A stretch of DNA of 64,000 nucleotides from SAR86 cluster bacterium AG-349-I13 (GCA_003278815.1 QCDB01000005.1:1-64000), one strand, 5' to 3'. Positions 37,012 to 47,389 are shown, counted from the first letter of the stretch. Notes: generated from the sequence alone by a model not told the origin. Numbers and translations are program-made.

Positions 37012-37742
37012 ATCTTCTCAATTTCCTTGTTTAAATTCTTAATTATTGGGCCATAGCCATTCTCACCAAGCCAGTATTTAATCATGTTAGATACACCATT
37101 AGTCGTTAAAGTAGCTCCTGATAAGCCATCAATTTCATATTCTGTTGAAGAGACTCCTTTGGTAACATAAAGAGCAACACTTCCGTTATCGTTATAAACC
37201 CTTTTCCCATACCAATCAGATTTCCAATTAGGGTTATCAACCTCACCTCCAAGGCCAGGTGTTTCTTTGTGATCATAATACTCAATACCTCGAACAGTAT
37301 TGAGATCTGCATCTAGAGATAAGTATCCATATAAAGTACCCCACAAACCATAACCTCTAATTGGTAAAACTAACTTTTCTATAGAATTTTTTTCATCAAC
37401 CCATACGTAAAGAGTTCCTATATTTTCCCTTCGTTTTAACACGGCAATATCTTCTCCTTTTGGAATCAAAGTAGATAATTCTGGGTTAGATGCTGCTTTA
37501 ATGTGATCGTAAGCTGGATCAATTGTTACCAATTTATTTGTCTTAAAATCAACGAACAAAGTTTTGATTTTGGAAAATTCTTCATCAACCCTATCTGTTT
37601 GAATGCCTGCAGCAGCTAGTATTTTGACTTTTTTCTCATTTGCGATGTTTAAATTTTGATCTGGTCTAACAGTCACTGCAGTAATTGACACAATGATTGC
37701 ACAAGCAATACACACCACAAGTGGAATGATTAATTTATTCAT
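37008..37742 (-). CDS. nqrC: Na+-NQR subunit C
   Basis: 244-residue subunit with one N-terminal membrane helix and a periplasmic FMN domain. The FMN is attached to Thr211 in [12 protein letters not shown], the ApbE target motif. Other family blocks are [15 protein letters not shown] and [14 protein letters not shown]. Overlaps nqrB by 4 nt. Confidence 0.97.
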   Translation of the reverse strand: MNKLIIPLVVCIACAIIVSITAVTVRPDQNLNIANEKKVKILAAAGIQTDRVDEEFSKIKTLFVDFKTNKLVTIDPAYDHIKAASNPELSTLIPKGEDIAVLKRRENIGTLYVWVDEKNSIEKLVLPIRGYGLWGTLYGYLSLDADLNTVRGIEYYDHKETPGLGGEVDNPNWKSDWYGKRVYNDNGSVALYVTKGVSSTEYEIDGLSGATLTTNGVSNMIKYWLGENGYGPIIKNLNKEIEKI

Positions 37743-38950
37743 GAATTATATCTCTCCATTCTTTTACTTGTATTGTATGAGGTCACACAATAATCAATTG
37801 CTGGAGCAAGTAAATTTGCAAAAAGGATTGCTAACATCATTCCTTCTGGAAAGGCAGGATTAATTACTCTAATAAGTATCACCAAAATTCCTATTGAAAA
37901 TCCATATATCCACCTGCCCATATTAGTATTCGCAGCAGATACGGGCTCAGTTGCCATATATACTAATCCAAAAGCAAAACTACCGATAGTGAGATGCCAC
38001 CACCATGGAACAGTGAACATAGGGTTTGTTTCTGATCCAATGAGATTTAAAAAACTACTCATGAGAATCATGCCAATCAGGGTAGCCAGTATGATCCTCC
38101 AAGAAGCTATTTTTGCGTAAACCATATATGCACCGGCTAAAAGTATCAAAAAAGTTGAGGTTTCACCAATGGAGCCTGGGATTTGTCCCAAGAATGTTTG
38201 AGACCATGAAAAGTTTGCTTGTATGCCTGAAATCCCTTCTTGAGCCCCTATTCCTAAAGCAGTAGCTCCGGAGTAGCCATCTATTGGTCCATTGTCAGCA
38301 AGAGATGATACCCATACCATGTCACCGGAAAGTTCTGTTGGATAAGCAAAATATATAAATGCCCTTCCAGTTAGTGCTGGATTCAGAAAGTTTTTCCCAG
38401 TTCCACCAAAAAACTCTTTACCAACAACTATTCCAAAAGCTATACCTGTTGCTGCTTGCCAAAGAGGAATATCAGGAGGACAACTTAGCGAAAATAAAAC
38501 GGTTGACACGAATGCACCCTCATTAATTTCATGTCTTCTGATAGTTGCAAATATTGCTTCACAAGCTATCCCTACAACAAAAACAGTCAAATAAATTGGC
38601 ACAAAATATACTAAGCCAAACCAAAATCTATGAAGGTGATTTCCTGGATCAGTTCCTACTATTTGGACAAGGCCATTATGCCAATCTCCAGTAGAATTAA
38701 ATCCGCCTCGTTGCATGTAATCAAGGCCCCAGAAACCCATGTTATACATACCCCAAAACATCGCAGGAAATGTTGCAAGCCAAACAACAACCATCACCCT
38801 TTGAATATCTAACTTATCTCTTATGTGAGTTTTCCCAGTCGTAGCAACTTTTGAGGAAAAAAAGAAGTTTTGTATCACTTCATATAAGTAAAAATAACTG
38901 TTGTCTTTCGAAGGTCTATTCTTGTCAAAGAATTTTTCTAAAAATTTCAT
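37739..38950 (-). CDS. nqrB: Na+-NQR subunit B
   Basis: Largest membrane subunit (403 residues, about ten helices), carrying covalent FMN at Thr230 in GYSGATALG and a riboflavin site, and forming part of the quinone and Na+ path. The ATG at 38950 overlaps the nqrA stop (ATGA) and is preferred over the upstream frame extension to 38968. The block LSCPPDIPLWQAATGIAFG and GKNFLNPALTGRAFIYFAYP are diagnostic. Confidence 0.96.
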   Translation of the reverse strand: MKFLEKFFDKNRPSKDNSYFYLYEVIQNFFFSSKVATTGKTHIRDKLDIQRVMVVVWLATFPAMFWGMYNMGFWGLDYMQRGGFNSTGDWHNGLVQIVGTDPGNHLHRFWFGLVYFVPIYLTVFVVGIACEAIFATIRRHEINEGAFVSTVLFSLSCPPDIPLWQAATGIAFGIVVGKEFFGGTGKNFLNPALTGRAFIYFAYPTELSGDMVWVSSLADNGPIDGYSGATALGIGAQEGISGIQANFSWSQTFLGQIPGSIGETSTFLILLAGAYMVYAKIASWRIILATLIGMILMSSFLNLIGSETNPMFTVPWWWHLTIGSFAFGLVYMATEPVSAANTNMGRWIYGFSIGILVILIRVINPAFPEGMMLAILFANLLAPAIDYCVTSYNTSKRMERYNS

Positions 38951-40260
38951 GCTGTCTCTTCTTTCCAAATCATTTCCATACAGTCATTAAATAGTGCCAC
39001 ATAGTCATATTTACTAGGGCAAACGTAGGAAAAAATGCCCATATCTTCTTCTGCAAGGTCAAAGATTCCCAACTCTCTTAGAGCCACTAAATCTCCGATT
39101 GCCAAAGATTTTAAAAATAACGTGGGATCTATATCAAATGGGTTGACCTCATCAAACACGCCTATGGGCACAATTGCTCGGTAACCACCATTTATATTGG
39201 TATCAAAATTGAACTTTTCAGGTTTCAAAAAACTCGATAAAAAAACGTTTGAACTACTGTGGTCTTTTAAGCCAGGTTGAAGCCAATTAAAAAATGTTGC
39301 TTCTCTCTCATCTGATACAAGTGATATTTGATTGGAATATCTGGTTAAGTAATCTGAGTAGCTGTCTCCACTTCTTCCAAAAAGCAAGCTACCCGATACT
39401 CTTCTGAGACTTGTTGAGAGCATACCAGCTGTTAATTCCTCCATATTCGCTCCCAAATTAGTTTTGATTACCTTAGGTTCATCACATGCTGGTCCACAAA
39501 CACTCACGTATTTATCAAAACAAAAATTGCCATTTTTTACAGAACTTCCAATTCTGACAACATCTTGCCAATTAATAGTCCAAGTTTTGCTCTTCTTTGT
39601 CAGAGGCTTGATATTTTGGATATGAACCGAACTATTGCCTGCAGGATATTTGCCTTCAATAACATATTGATTGACAGCTAAATCACCTAGATAAACATAT
39701 GAGTAAGAACAAAGATTAATTTCACAACCTAATGCATCGATAAGATAATTTATTCCTGTGAGAAAGTTTTCATTTTCAATTTCTAATATTTGATTAGGGT
39801 TAACTTCTAATCCGTCTGATTTGCAGGCATTTATAAATAAAAAATCGGGCTTGGTGTTTATATTTGGAACCCTATTGAAAGGCCTCTCCTTAAAACTATC
39901 CCACAAGCTAGCATTAACTAAGTTCTCAAGTTTATTATTACTTCGGTTGAATGGCACAGAATCGTCATTAGTTTTTTTAATTACAATTGAAACTAGTGCT
40001 CTTTTTTCACCTCTATTTATTTCATTAATGTGACCATTTACAGGAGAATTGATAGTAAACCCAGGGTTAGTTTTATCTGCTAATATCGGGTCACCTTGCA
40101 AGACATGATCCCCCTCTTTCACAAGTATTTTTGGCTTTAATCCAAAGTAATCATCTGCAAGAACTGCTGAAAATTGGGTGTTAGTATTGTCTAGATTATT
40201 ACTTTTTACAGAGCCGTGAAGAGGTACATCTAAGCCCCCTTTCATTTTAATTTTTTTCAT
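38947..40260 (-). CDS. nqrA: Na+-NQR subunit A
   Basis: Cytosolic, quinone-associated subunit at the start of the nqr set, 437 residues. N-terminal GGLDVPLHG motif, KPKILVKEGDHVLQGDPI and GFTINSPVNGHINEINRGEK form the barrel-sandwich domain; the C-terminus has GVFDEVNPFDIDPTLFLKSL. Follows the gap-like gene with no intergenic base, so the nqr promoter probably lies further upstream. Confidence 0.97.
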   Translation of the reverse strand: MKKIKMKGGLDVPLHGSVKSNNLDNTNTQFSAVLADDYFGLKPKILVKEGDHVLQGDPILADKTNPGFTINSPVNGHINEINRGEKRALVSIVIKKTNDDSVPFNRSNNKLENLVNASLWDSFKERPFNRVPNINTKPDFLFINACKSDGLEVNPNQILEIENENFLTGINYLIDALGCEINLCSYSYVYLGDLAVNQYVIEGKYPAGNSSVHIQNIKPLTKKSKTWTINWQDVVRIGSSVKNGNFCFDKYVSVCGPACDEPKVIKTNLGANMEELTAGMLSTSLRRVSGSLLFGRSGDSYSDYLTRYSNQISLVSDEREATFFNWLQPGLKDHSSSNVFLSSFLKPEKFNFDTNINGGYRAIVPIGVFDEVNPFDIDPTLFLKSLAIGDLVALRELGIFDLAEEDMGIFSYVCPSKYDYVALFNDCMEMIWKEETA

Positions 40261-41733
40261 CTACTGTTTTGGGTATCTAATTAAATTAACACCAAGAACT
40301 TTTTTCAAAAGCCTTACAACTTGTCTGGAGTAACCATACTCGTTATCGTACCAGACGTAAATAGTTACAGAGTTAAAATTGCTTATTGTTGCTTGTGCAT
40401 CATAGACACAAGCAAATTCGTTACTGTAAAAATCTGAAGAAACACCATCAATCGAGTTGGAATAATCAATAATTGTCTTTAGATTTGAATGAAAAGCAGC
40501 TTGTTTGAAAAGCTCATTAAGCTCCTCAACACCAACACTTTTTTTCAAATTTAAATTCATTATTGCCAAACTTACATTTGGGGTAGGAACTCTGATTGCA
40601 TTCGCAGTTAATTTACCTTTTAGTTCTGGAATTACATCCGAGACAGCCTTTGCTGCACCTGTGTTGGTTATTACGAGGTTTAAAGCTGCACTTCTGCCTC
40701 TTCTGTCTGATTTATGGTAATTGTCAACAAGGTTCTGGTCATTTGTGTAAGCATGAATAGTTTCAATATGGCCACTTTGAATTTTATATGCATCATCTAT
40801 AAGTCTCAGAGGTGGGGTTATAGCGTTTGTTGTGCATGAAGCTGCACCCACTATTTTTTCGTCTCCCTTTAGTCTCTCGTCATTTATGCCAAATACAATA
40901 TTTTTTATTTTCCCTTTTGCTGGTGCAGTTAGAATCACTCGATCTACAGACGGATTTTTGACATGTTTACTAAGGCCCTCCTCATCAGTCCAGACTCCAG
41001 TATTGTCGATTAAAGTGGCTTTTTTAATACCATATTGTTTGTAGTTTACTTTCCTAGGTTCATTTGAATAAATAATAAAGATTTCGTTTCCATTCACTAT
41101 TAGGGAATTATTTTTTTTATTTACCCTGATTGTGCCAGGAAAGGTTCCATGTACGCTGTCATTTCTTAGTAGACTCGCTCTTTTGATTAAATCATCCTCA
41201 TGGTCTGAATCTCTTACCACTACTGCTCTCAAACGCCATTTAATGCCTGCTCCCGTGTCAGAAACTAATATTCTTGTGAGTAATCGGCCGATCCTTCCAA
41301 AACCATATAGAACTACATCTTTTGGTCTCAGAGGGTAGGATCTTTTTGTTCTTTGTTGGGTCTCCAACATTTTATTTACATAGTGCTCAGCATCTAAGTC
41401 TTTATTAACGAGTAAATGCACAACCATCTCGCCAATATCAATTTCACATGGCAATAGTTTCATTTTCGATATTTGTTCGATAATTGGATAAGTTTCAAGC
41501 TCACTTAATTCGTTACCCTCAGCTTCCCTTACGAATCTATGTAATTTCATAATTTCAATCGCTGAACAATTTATTAAGGGTCTGCCGTACATTAATAGAT
41601 GCACGCCATTACGGAAAAGTTTACCTATGATAGGAACCATGGATTCTGCAAGGGCTTCACGCCATTTCCAATCACCGAAATAATCGTCGACCTTTGGTCT
41701 TCGTCGTTTATCTGGGTTGAATCTCTTGACCAA
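40261..41733 (-). CDS. gap: Glyceraldehyde-3-phosphate dehydrogenase, long form
   Basis: 490-residue GAPDH with an extra N-terminal domain of about 135 residues. The NAD-binding GFGRIGR is at 144-150, the catalytic Cys300 in GAASCTTNAITP and His327 in IETIHAYTNDQN. The family blocks SDRRGRSAALNLVITNTGAA and WYDNEYGYS are also present. The long form next to nqrA occurs in several gammaproteobacteria. Catalytic residues intact, so probably active; direction (glycolytic or gluconeogenic) cannot be told. One base separates it from the acyl-CoA dehydrogenase upstream. Confidence 0.92.
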   Translation of the reverse strand: MVKRFNPDKRRRPKVDDYFGDWKWREALAESMVPIIGKLFRNGVHLLMYGRPLINCSAIEIMKLHRFVREAEGNELSELETYPIIEQISKMKLLPCEIDIGEMVVHLLVNKDLDAEHYVNKMLETQQRTKRSYPLRPKDVVLYGFGRIGRLLTRILVSDTGAGIKWRLRAVVVRDSDHEDDLIKRASLLRNDSVHGTFPGTIRVNKKNNSLIVNGNEIFIIYSNEPRKVNYKQYGIKKATLIDNTGVWTDEEGLSKHVKNPSVDRVILTAPAKGKIKNIVFGINDERLKGDEKIVGAASCTTNAITPPLRLIDDAYKIQSGHIETIHAYTNDQNLVDNYHKSDRRGRSAALNLVITNTGAAKAVSDVIPELKGKLTANAIRVPTPNVSLAIMNLNLKKSVGVEELNELFKQAAFHSNLKTIIDYSNSIDGVSSDFYSNEFACVYDAQATISNFNSVTIYVWYDNEYGYSRQVVRLLKKVLGVNLIRYPKQ

Positions 41734-41734
41734 T

Positions 41735-42817
41735 TTAACTTTCGATGTATTTATCTAGAAAGTAGTCATTGCTACCAAAAAGATTTGTAATCACAAGCAA
41801 TCTTTTCAAATAATGACCTACTGACATTTCTTCAGTAACACCCATACCACCATGAAGCTGAACAGCTTCCTCTCCGACGTATTTACCTGCCTTTGCTACC
41901 TGATTTTTCAAGCCATAAATTAGCTTTGTTCTCTCATTCACATCATCTGTCGCAAGAACCTTTAATAAGAAAGATTTACTAAATTCTGTTTCCATGAACA
42001 TATCAACCATCCTGTGTTGTAAGGCTTGAAATTTTGAAAGAGACTGGCCAAATTGTTCTCTTTGTTGGGTATATTCAATGGTCAATTTGTAGCAGGTTTC
42101 CATTGCCCCTATTGCTTCAGAACTTACACAAATTATCCCTTCAAGAATCGCTTGATGTAATATTTCCAATGCATCAGATTTGGAAAATACTGCTTCTGCT
42201 TTGCAATTTTCCAAATGCAGATCTCCTGAAACAAAACCATCGTATGTTTTATAAGGAGTAACTTTTGAACCCTCAGCACCCTTTGAAATAAGGGCAAAAG
42301 CAAAACTTGATTGATGTTTACCAAAAACGAGAAATGAGTCTGCGTTTGGCGCATTTAATACAGTTGTTTTTAAGCCACTAATCGTTCCGTCATCAGATAT
42401 TTCACATTCAACATTATCAAGATTGAAACCTTTTTTTGGTTCATAATTTGCAAGTGATATTTGCTTTTCTCCTGCGATTAATTGTTCAATGAGATCAGCT
42501 TTATTCTCTAAATCACTCCTCTTAAGAACACCTCCAGATAACACTACGTTTGCAAGATATGGTTCGACAACTATAGATTTACCAAACTCTTCAAACATAA
42601 GACTCAGATCAACATCCCCGCCGTCGAGACCACCTAAATCCTCTGAAAAAGGAATCGCAAGCCATCCTAATTCGGCGAACAACTTCCAATGCTCAGGGTT
42701 ATGACCATTTTCTGAATTCACACTTTTCATTCGTGTTTCGAAGTCGTAATCCGACCCACAGAATTTAGAGACACTATCTCTTAAGAGGTTTTGCTCATCT
42801 GTATAACTTAAGTTCAT
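41735..42817 (-). CDS. Acyl-CoA dehydrogenase, short subunit
   Basis: 360-residue acyl-CoA dehydrogenase family protein. FAD-binding REQFGQSLSKFQALQHRMVD and the C-terminal LHGGMGVTEEMSVGHYLKRL are recognisable; the middle beta domain is degenerate. It follows the 396-residue dehydrogenase by 8 nt. Such long/short pairs often form heteromeric enzymes acting on bulky acyl-CoA (steroid or branched side chains), a known arrangement. Electron acceptor is probably the ETF encoded nearby. Exact substrate unknown. Confidence 0.88.
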   Translation of the reverse strand: MNLSYTDEQNLLRDSVSKFCGSDYDFETRMKSVNSENGHNPEHWKLFAELGWLAIPFSEDLGGLDGGDVDLSLMFEEFGKSIVVEPYLANVVLSGGVLKRSDLENKADLIEQLIAGEKQISLANYEPKKGFNLDNVECEISDDGTISGLKTTVLNAPNADSFLVFGKHQSSFAFALISKGAEGSKVTPYKTYDGFVSGDLHLENCKAEAVFSKSDALEILHQAILEGIICVSSEAIGAMETCYKLTIEYTQQREQFGQSLSKFQALQHRMVDMFMETEFSKSFLLKVLATDDVNERTKLIYGLKNQVAKAGKYVGEEAVQLHGGMGVTEEMSVGHYLKRLLVITNLFGSNDYFLDKYIES

Positions 42818-42825
42818 TTAAACCT

Positions 42826-44016
42826 CTAAATACCAAGAACAGCCTTAGCAATGATATTTTTTTGAATTTCATTTGTGCCGCCATAGATTGTTACCTTTCT
42901 GAAGTTAAGATATTTAGGTGCCGAGATTTGATCGGATTTTGTTGCAGCAACTTCAACGTCTGAAAATCCGTAAGGACCACCATAAGGCATGCCTTCGTGA
43001 CCTGCCATCTCAACTGCAAGAGTTGATATTCTTTGTTGCAACTCTGTACCTTTGATCTTTAACAGTGAAGATTCAGCTCCGGGGCTCTTCCCTTCTCTCA
43101 TAGCTGCTAAGCCTCTTAATTCTGTCATTTCTAATGCATCAAGATCCAATTCAAATTGTGCAACTTTAGATTGAAAATTCTTATCCTCAGATAAAGGTTT
43201 GTCAGTATGATAAGTATTTTTAGCTTTAATTTTTAAACTATTGAGCACTCTTCTCATATTAGGCGCTCCTGCAATTGAGCTTCTTTCATGGAAAAGAAGG
43301 AATTTTGCGTAAGTCCAGCCTTGACCTTCCTCACCAACAACATTTTCTGCAGGGACTCTAACGTTATCAAACCAGATTTCATTTACTTCATGATCACCAT
43401 CTATAGTGATAATAGGTTTGACTTCTATACCGGGTGTTTTCATGTCAACTAGAATAAAAGTAATGCCTTCTTGTTTTTTTCCAGAATCGTCTGTTCTTAC
43501 TAAAACAAAAATCCAATCCGCGTGTTGTCCTAAAGTTGTCCAAGTTTTTTGGCCATTGAGAACATACTCGTCACCTTCTTTCACCGCTTTACATTTCAAA
43601 GAAGCAAGATCTGATCCTGATCCGGGCTCAGAGTAACCTTGGCACCACCAGTCATCAAAATTTAAGATTCTAGGTAGGAATTTCTTTTTTTGTTCTTCCG
43701 ACCCAAATGTCCATATTACTGGAGCTACCATTTGTAAACCAAAAGGCACAAAAGTTGGGCATCCAGCTAATGCTAATTCTCTAAGGTAGATGTAAACCTT
43801 TGTAGCATCCCAACCGGTTCCACCATGCTCTACTGGCCATGAGTGTCCCATCCAGCCTTTCTTGGCAACTGCTTTATGCCATTCGACAATCTCTTCTCTG
43901 GAGAGTTCGTCTCCATTATTCATTTTTTCCTTGATATGTTTTGGATATTCTTTATCCAAGAACTCTCTTACTTCATCGCGAAATTCTAAGTCTTCTTTCG
44001 AAAAATTTAGATCCAT
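42826..44016 (-). CDS. Acyl-CoA dehydrogenase, long subunit
   Basis: 396-residue acyl-CoA dehydrogenase. Blocks WCQGYSEPGSGSDLASLKCK, GQKTWTTLGQHADWIFVLVR and the C-terminal TIYGGTNEIQKNIIAKAVLG are standard for the family, with a typical EFLDKEYPKHIKEKM N-terminal helix. The TW in GQKTWTT is typical of the FAD/isoalloxazine contact. Transcribed with the short subunit downstream. Divergent from csiV. Confidence 0.92.
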   Translation of the reverse strand: MDLNFSKEDLEFRDEVREFLDKEYPKHIKEKMNNGDELSREEIVEWHKAVAKKGWMGHSWPVEHGGTGWDATKVYIYLRELALAGCPTFVPFGLQMVAPVIWTFGSEEQKKKFLPRILNFDDWWCQGYSEPGSGSDLASLKCKAVKEGDEYVLNGQKTWTTLGQHADWIFVLVRTDDSGKKQEGITFILVDMKTPGIEVKPIITIDGDHEVNEIWFDNVRVPAENVVGEEGQGWTYAKFLLFHERSSIAGAPNMRRVLNSLKIKAKNTYHTDKPLSEDKNFQSKVAQFELDLDALEMTELRGLAAMREGKSPGAESSLLKIKGTELQQRISTLAVEMAGHEGMPYGGPYGFSDVEVAATKSDQISAPKYLNFRKVTIYGGTNEIQKNIIAKAVLGI

Positions 44017-44101
44017 AATTTACCCTCTTCCATTCGTTAAATAAAATCTTGTATTATCTAAGTAAGTTTATGATTAAACTCTTGATGGTATTAAAAACTT
44101 T

Positions 44102-44881
44102 ATGCGTCTATTTTTCAAGTATATAGCGGTTTTTCTAGCCCTCTCTTTGCAAATTTTTCCTCAAGAGGAGCCTAAATATGTAAAAGTTGAAGTTGCCTCA
44201 GTAATCTGGAAAAATCAAAGCACTAATGAATTATTTCCAAAAGATGATAATTTTTCTTTAGCAAGCGAAATTCTTGATCTAGAAATACCACGAGCACCAG
44301 AAATTAACCTTGATACTATTGAGTTAGCCGAAGGGCAAGTCAAAATTGATTCTGAATTTGTAGAAAAGATATTTGATAACAGAGTGGAGGAGGAACTGGA
44401 GCAAGGGGAAGTTTTTGTGCCTCCTAAAGTTTACAGATTGATAGACAAAAAGGAGCATGAATTGAATGGCACGATGCGCAGAATATCTCAGATTAAAGAC
44501 CTTGAATTATCAAACCATAAATCCTGGTTTCAACCTCTAGATAATGAAGAAAATACACCATTTATTCTTGTATCTGATAATGAAAATCAATGCATTGTCA
44601 AAGTCTTTCAGTCGAGATATCCCAGAATTCATGCCAAATGTGCGCTCGGAACCGATGTCCTAAAAAACTCATATTTAATGAGTAAATCCGAATTTAATGT
44701 GAAGTCTTTAGTTGGTAGCTTCGAGATAAAAGAAACTGATGAAGAAGAAAATAATATCGAAAGTGAGATATTTGTTCTTGATGAGCAAAGAAGAATTTCA
44801 TTGGATGAATTTCACTATTTTGATCACCCAAAAATAGGATTGCTTGTGGGTGTTTATAGTTACCCAAAAAAAGACGATTAA
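44102..44881 (+). CDS. CsiV-like periplasmic protein
   Basis: 259 residues with a signal peptide (MRLFFKYIAVFLALSLQIFP). CsiV proteins help shape and septal peptidoglycan integrity in Vibrio. The call rests on KYVKVEVASVIWKNQ just after the signal and on the C-terminal block RRISLDEFHYFDHPKIGLLVG, which matches the family's closing HYxDHPxxGxLV motif. The middle is acidic and poorly conserved. Ends in a 4-nt tail overlap with nfuA. Confidence 0.72.
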   Translation: MRLFFKYIAVFLALSLQIFPQEEPKYVKVEVASVIWKNQSTNELFPKDDNFSLASEILDLEIPRAPEINLDTIELAEGQVKIDSEFVEKIFDNRVEEELEQGEVFVPPKVYRLIDKKEHELNGTMRRISQIKDLELSNHKSWFQPLDNEENTPFILVSDNENQCIVKVFQSRYPRIHAKCALGTDVLKNSYLMSKSEFNVKSLVGSFEIKETDEEENNIESEIFVLDEQRRISLDEFHYFDHPKIGLLVGVYSYPKKDD

Positions 44882-45462
44882 GATTGTTTGTAATAAGCGT
44901 TTTCGTTATCAGTGTGATCGGTGATATCTTTTACACCTTTAAGCTCGGGTAGTTTTTCGAGAAGTGTTTTTTCAATACCCTCTTTTAAAGTGACATCTAC
45001 CATGCCACAACCTTGGCAACCACCTCCAAATTGAAGCACAACGTAATTATCTTTGGTAATACTATCTAAATGGACATTGCCTCCATGAGATGCTAATTGT
45101 GGGTTAATTTCATCATAGAGAATATAGTTAACTTTATCTTCAAGTGAAGAATTTTCTCCTATATTTGGAACCCTGGAACTAGGTGCTTTTATAGTAAGTT
45201 GCCCACCAAAATTATCTTTATCATAATTTACTTCGGCATCATCTAAAAAGGCTAAACTTTTTTCTTCAATAAAGAGAATGAAATTTTTATATTTAATTTT
45301 ATGATCTGTTGGTTCTGACTCATCTGCTTTGCAGAAAGCCAAACAAGTCTCTGCTCTAGGCGTGCCTGGATCTGACACAAAAATCCTTATATCACATTTG
45401 AAATCTTTTTTTCTAATGAGTTCTGAGAGATATTCTTCAGCTGTTGCAGTAACATTTATCAT
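44878..45462 (-). CDS. nfuA: Fe-S biogenesis protein NfuA
   Basis: Carrier that receives Fe-S clusters and delivers 4Fe-4S to targets. 194 residues: N-terminal degenerate A-type domain (1-100) that lacks the last cysteines, then a Nfu domain with Cys149-x2-Cys152 in FGGGCQGCGMVDVTLK and LASHGGNVHLD. Possible clients nearby include ETF-QO and gltBD, though this is only proximity. Confidence 0.95.
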   Translation of the reverse strand: MINVTATAEEYLSELIRKKDFKCDIRIFVSDPGTPRAETCLAFCKADESEPTDHKIKYKNFILFIEEKSLAFLDDAEVNYDKDNFGGQLTIKAPSSRVPNIGENSSLEDKVNYILYDEINPQLASHGGNVHLDSITKDNYVVLQFGGGCQGCGMVDVTLKEGIEKTLLEKLPELKGVKDITDHTDNENAYYKQS

Positions 45463-45482
45463 AATTAATATGTAAGTTTACT

Positions 45483-45647
45483 ATGAAATTATTAAATGAC
45501 TTATTTTCTCTTATTTCTGGTACAGGAAAAAAGGATAACCTACAGGATATGATCGAGGATAACCCATTGAGGGTAATATTAGCTTTGGTAAGTCTACTGG
45601 TGGTTTTTGTTGGCTTTATTAGTGTAATTGTTTTGTCAATTATTTAG
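45483..45647 (+). CDS. Possible 54-aa single-helix membrane protein
   Basis: An ORF of 55 codons in the gap between nfuA and etfA, opposite to both. Residues 1-28 are amphipathic and charged (SGTGKKDNLQDMIEDN); residues 30-54 are one continuous hydrophobic helix (VILALVSLLVVFVGFISVIV) ending at the stop. No ribosome binding site is evident, and the stop overlaps the etfA stop region by 4 nt. The clean polar-then-hydrophobic layout favours a real small membrane protein, but I cannot assign a family. Confidence 0.5.
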   Translation: MKLLNDLFSLISGTGKKDNLQDMIEDNPLRVILALVSLLVVFVGFISVIVLSII

Positions 45648-46576
45648 AGTTTTGATTCTAAATCTGGAAGAGCTTCAAAAAGATCTGCAACTAGACCATA
45701 ATCAGCAACTTTAAAGATAGGTGCCTCCTCGTCTTTGTTTATTGCGACAATTGTTTTTGAATCCTTCATACCTGCTAAATGCTGTATTGCTCCTGAAATA
45801 CCGACTGCAATATAAAGGTTAGGTGCAACGGACTTTCCTGTTTGACCAACTTGGTAATCGTTAGGCACAAATCCGGAGTCCACTGCAGCTCTTGATGCTC
45901 CTACTGCAGCATTGAGTTTTGTTGCTACTGCTTCAAGCAGTGCAAAATTTTCCCCGTTTTGCATACCCCTTCCGCCGGAAACTACGATGTCTGCCGCCGT
46001 TAATTCAGGTCTATCTGAAACAGTAAGCTCATTTTTAACAAAATCAGATTTCCTAGAGTTACTATCCGGAACATCTTTTGTTTCAACGCTTGCTGAGCCG
46101 CCAGATGTGCCAGTCTTTTCAAATGAGGTTGTTCTGATTGTCAAAGCATTTTTTTCTTGTGTAGATTGAACAGTTGCAATGCACGAACCAGCATAAATAG
46201 GTTTTTTAAATGTTTTATCGTCAAGAATCTCAGTGACTTCAGAAATTTGTTGTATATCTAATAAAGCTGCAGCTCTTGGGAGATTATTTTTGCCAGATGT
46301 ACTTGAGCTAGCTAAGAAAAAGTCATAGCTGTCTTTCACTGAAACCACACATGCTGCGATGTCCTCTGCTATTTCATTTTCAAATTTTTCATGGCTGAAA
46401 TCTAATATAGTGCTCACACCTTCAACCACTTTTGCTTCCTCTAAAACATTCGAAGATGAATTGCTTGCAACAAGTAAATCGATATCCCTACCAAGCTTCT
46501 TTGCGGCGTCAATCACACTCAGTGTAGCAGCTGATAAATTTTCACCGTTATGTTCAGCAATCACTAATGTTTTCAT
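45644..46576 (-). CDS. etfA: Electron transfer flavoprotein alpha subunit
   Basis: FAD-carrying subunit of ETF, accepting electrons from acyl-CoA dehydrogenases. 310 residues. The C-terminal FAD domain has [48 protein letters not shown] and GAIQHLAGM. Overlaps etfB by 4 nt. Its partner dehydrogenases lie upstream at 41.7-44.0 kb and the membrane acceptor at 47.4 kb. Confidence 0.96.
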   Translation of the reverse strand: MKTLVIAEHNGENLSAATLSVIDAAKKLGRDIDLLVASNSSSNVLEEAKVVEGVSTILDFSHEKFENEIAEDIAACVVSVKDSYDFFLASSSTSGKNNLPRAAALLDIQQISEVTEILDDKTFKKPIYAGSCIATVQSTQEKNALTIRTTSFEKTGTSGGSASVETKDVPDSNSRKSDFVKNELTVSDRPELTAADIVVSGGRGMQNGENFALLEAVATKLNAAVGASRAAVDSGFVPNDYQVGQTGKSVAPNLYIAVGISGAIQHLAGMKDSKTIVAINKDEEAPIFKVADYGLVADLFEALPDLESKL

Positions 46577-47322
46577 ATCACTTTGGCCTCATTTTTTAAT
46601 TTATCCACCAATTGCTCAACATTCTCAACTTTCACCCCTTCTTGTCTTTCAGGGGGTGATTCAACTTTCAATGTGGTAACTTTGTTTTCAACATTTACAT
46701 TCAATTCATCTAGAGAAAGTTCTTCAAGCGGTTTTCTTTTAGCTTTCATTATATTTGGCAGGGAGGCATATCTAGGTTCGTTAAGTCTAAGATCAGTTGT
46801 AATAACGGCAGGCATTTCAGCGGATAGAGTTTCAAGCCCTCCATCTATTTCTCTGGTGACTTGAACATGATTTCCATTAACCTCAACTTCAGACGCAAAT
46901 GTTGCTTGTGGTAAATTAGTTAATGCAGCGAACATTTGGCCAGTTTGATTATGGTCACCATCAATTCCTACCTTTCCCATAATAACAAGGTCTGCTGACT
47001 CTTTTTCATAAACCTTTGCTAAAGTCTTGGCAACATCTAATGGTTGCAATGTTTTATCTGTTTTAACAAGCAGTGCCCTGTCTGCACCTAAAGCTAAAGC
47101 AGTTCTTAGTTGTTCTTGGTGTTTGTCATCACCAATTGTCACAACGACTATTTCGTCTGCTTTTCCGGCCTCTTTAAGCTTAATAGCTTCTTCAACAGCT
47201 ATTTCACAGAAAGGATTCATAGCCATTTTTACATTGCTGAGGTCAACATCGGTGTTAGCTTGATTTGGCCTAACCTTGACGTTGTAGTCATTTACTCTTT
47301 TAATGGGAATCAAAATTTTCAT
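46573..47322 (-). CDS. etfB: Electron transfer flavoprotein beta subunit
   Basis: 249-residue AMP-binding subunit of ETF. IPIKRVNDYNVKVRPNQA at the N-terminus, NPFCEIAVEEAIKLKEAG, the AMP-site LGADRALLVKTD and DGDHNQTGQMFAALTNLP are family blocks. The docking loop near residues 190-200 (PRYASLPNIMKAKRK) is intact. Divergent from the ETF-QO gene across 55-67 nt. Confidence 0.96.
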   Translation of the reverse strand: MKILIPIKRVNDYNVKVRPNQANTDVDLSNVKMAMNPFCEIAVEEAIKLKEAGKADEIVVVTIGDDKHQEQLRTALALGADRALLVKTDKTLQPLDVAKTLAKVYEKESADLVIMGKVGIDGDHNQTGQMFAALTNLPQATFASEVEVNGNHVQVTREIDGGLETLSAEMPAVITTDLRLNEPRYASLPNIMKAKRKPLEELSLDELNVNVENKVTTLKVESPPERQEGVKVENVEQLVDKLKNEAKVI

Positions 47323-47389
47323 ATATTTAAATTTCGTCAGTTAGTAATATATAGGAAATAGATAAAAATTAAACACCTTGGTAGAGAAT

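Noticed and set aside
46359-46679. 106-aa plus-strand ORF opposite etfA/etfB
   Set aside because: Shadow frame; Ser/Phe-rich as expected from antisense of a helical protein gene.
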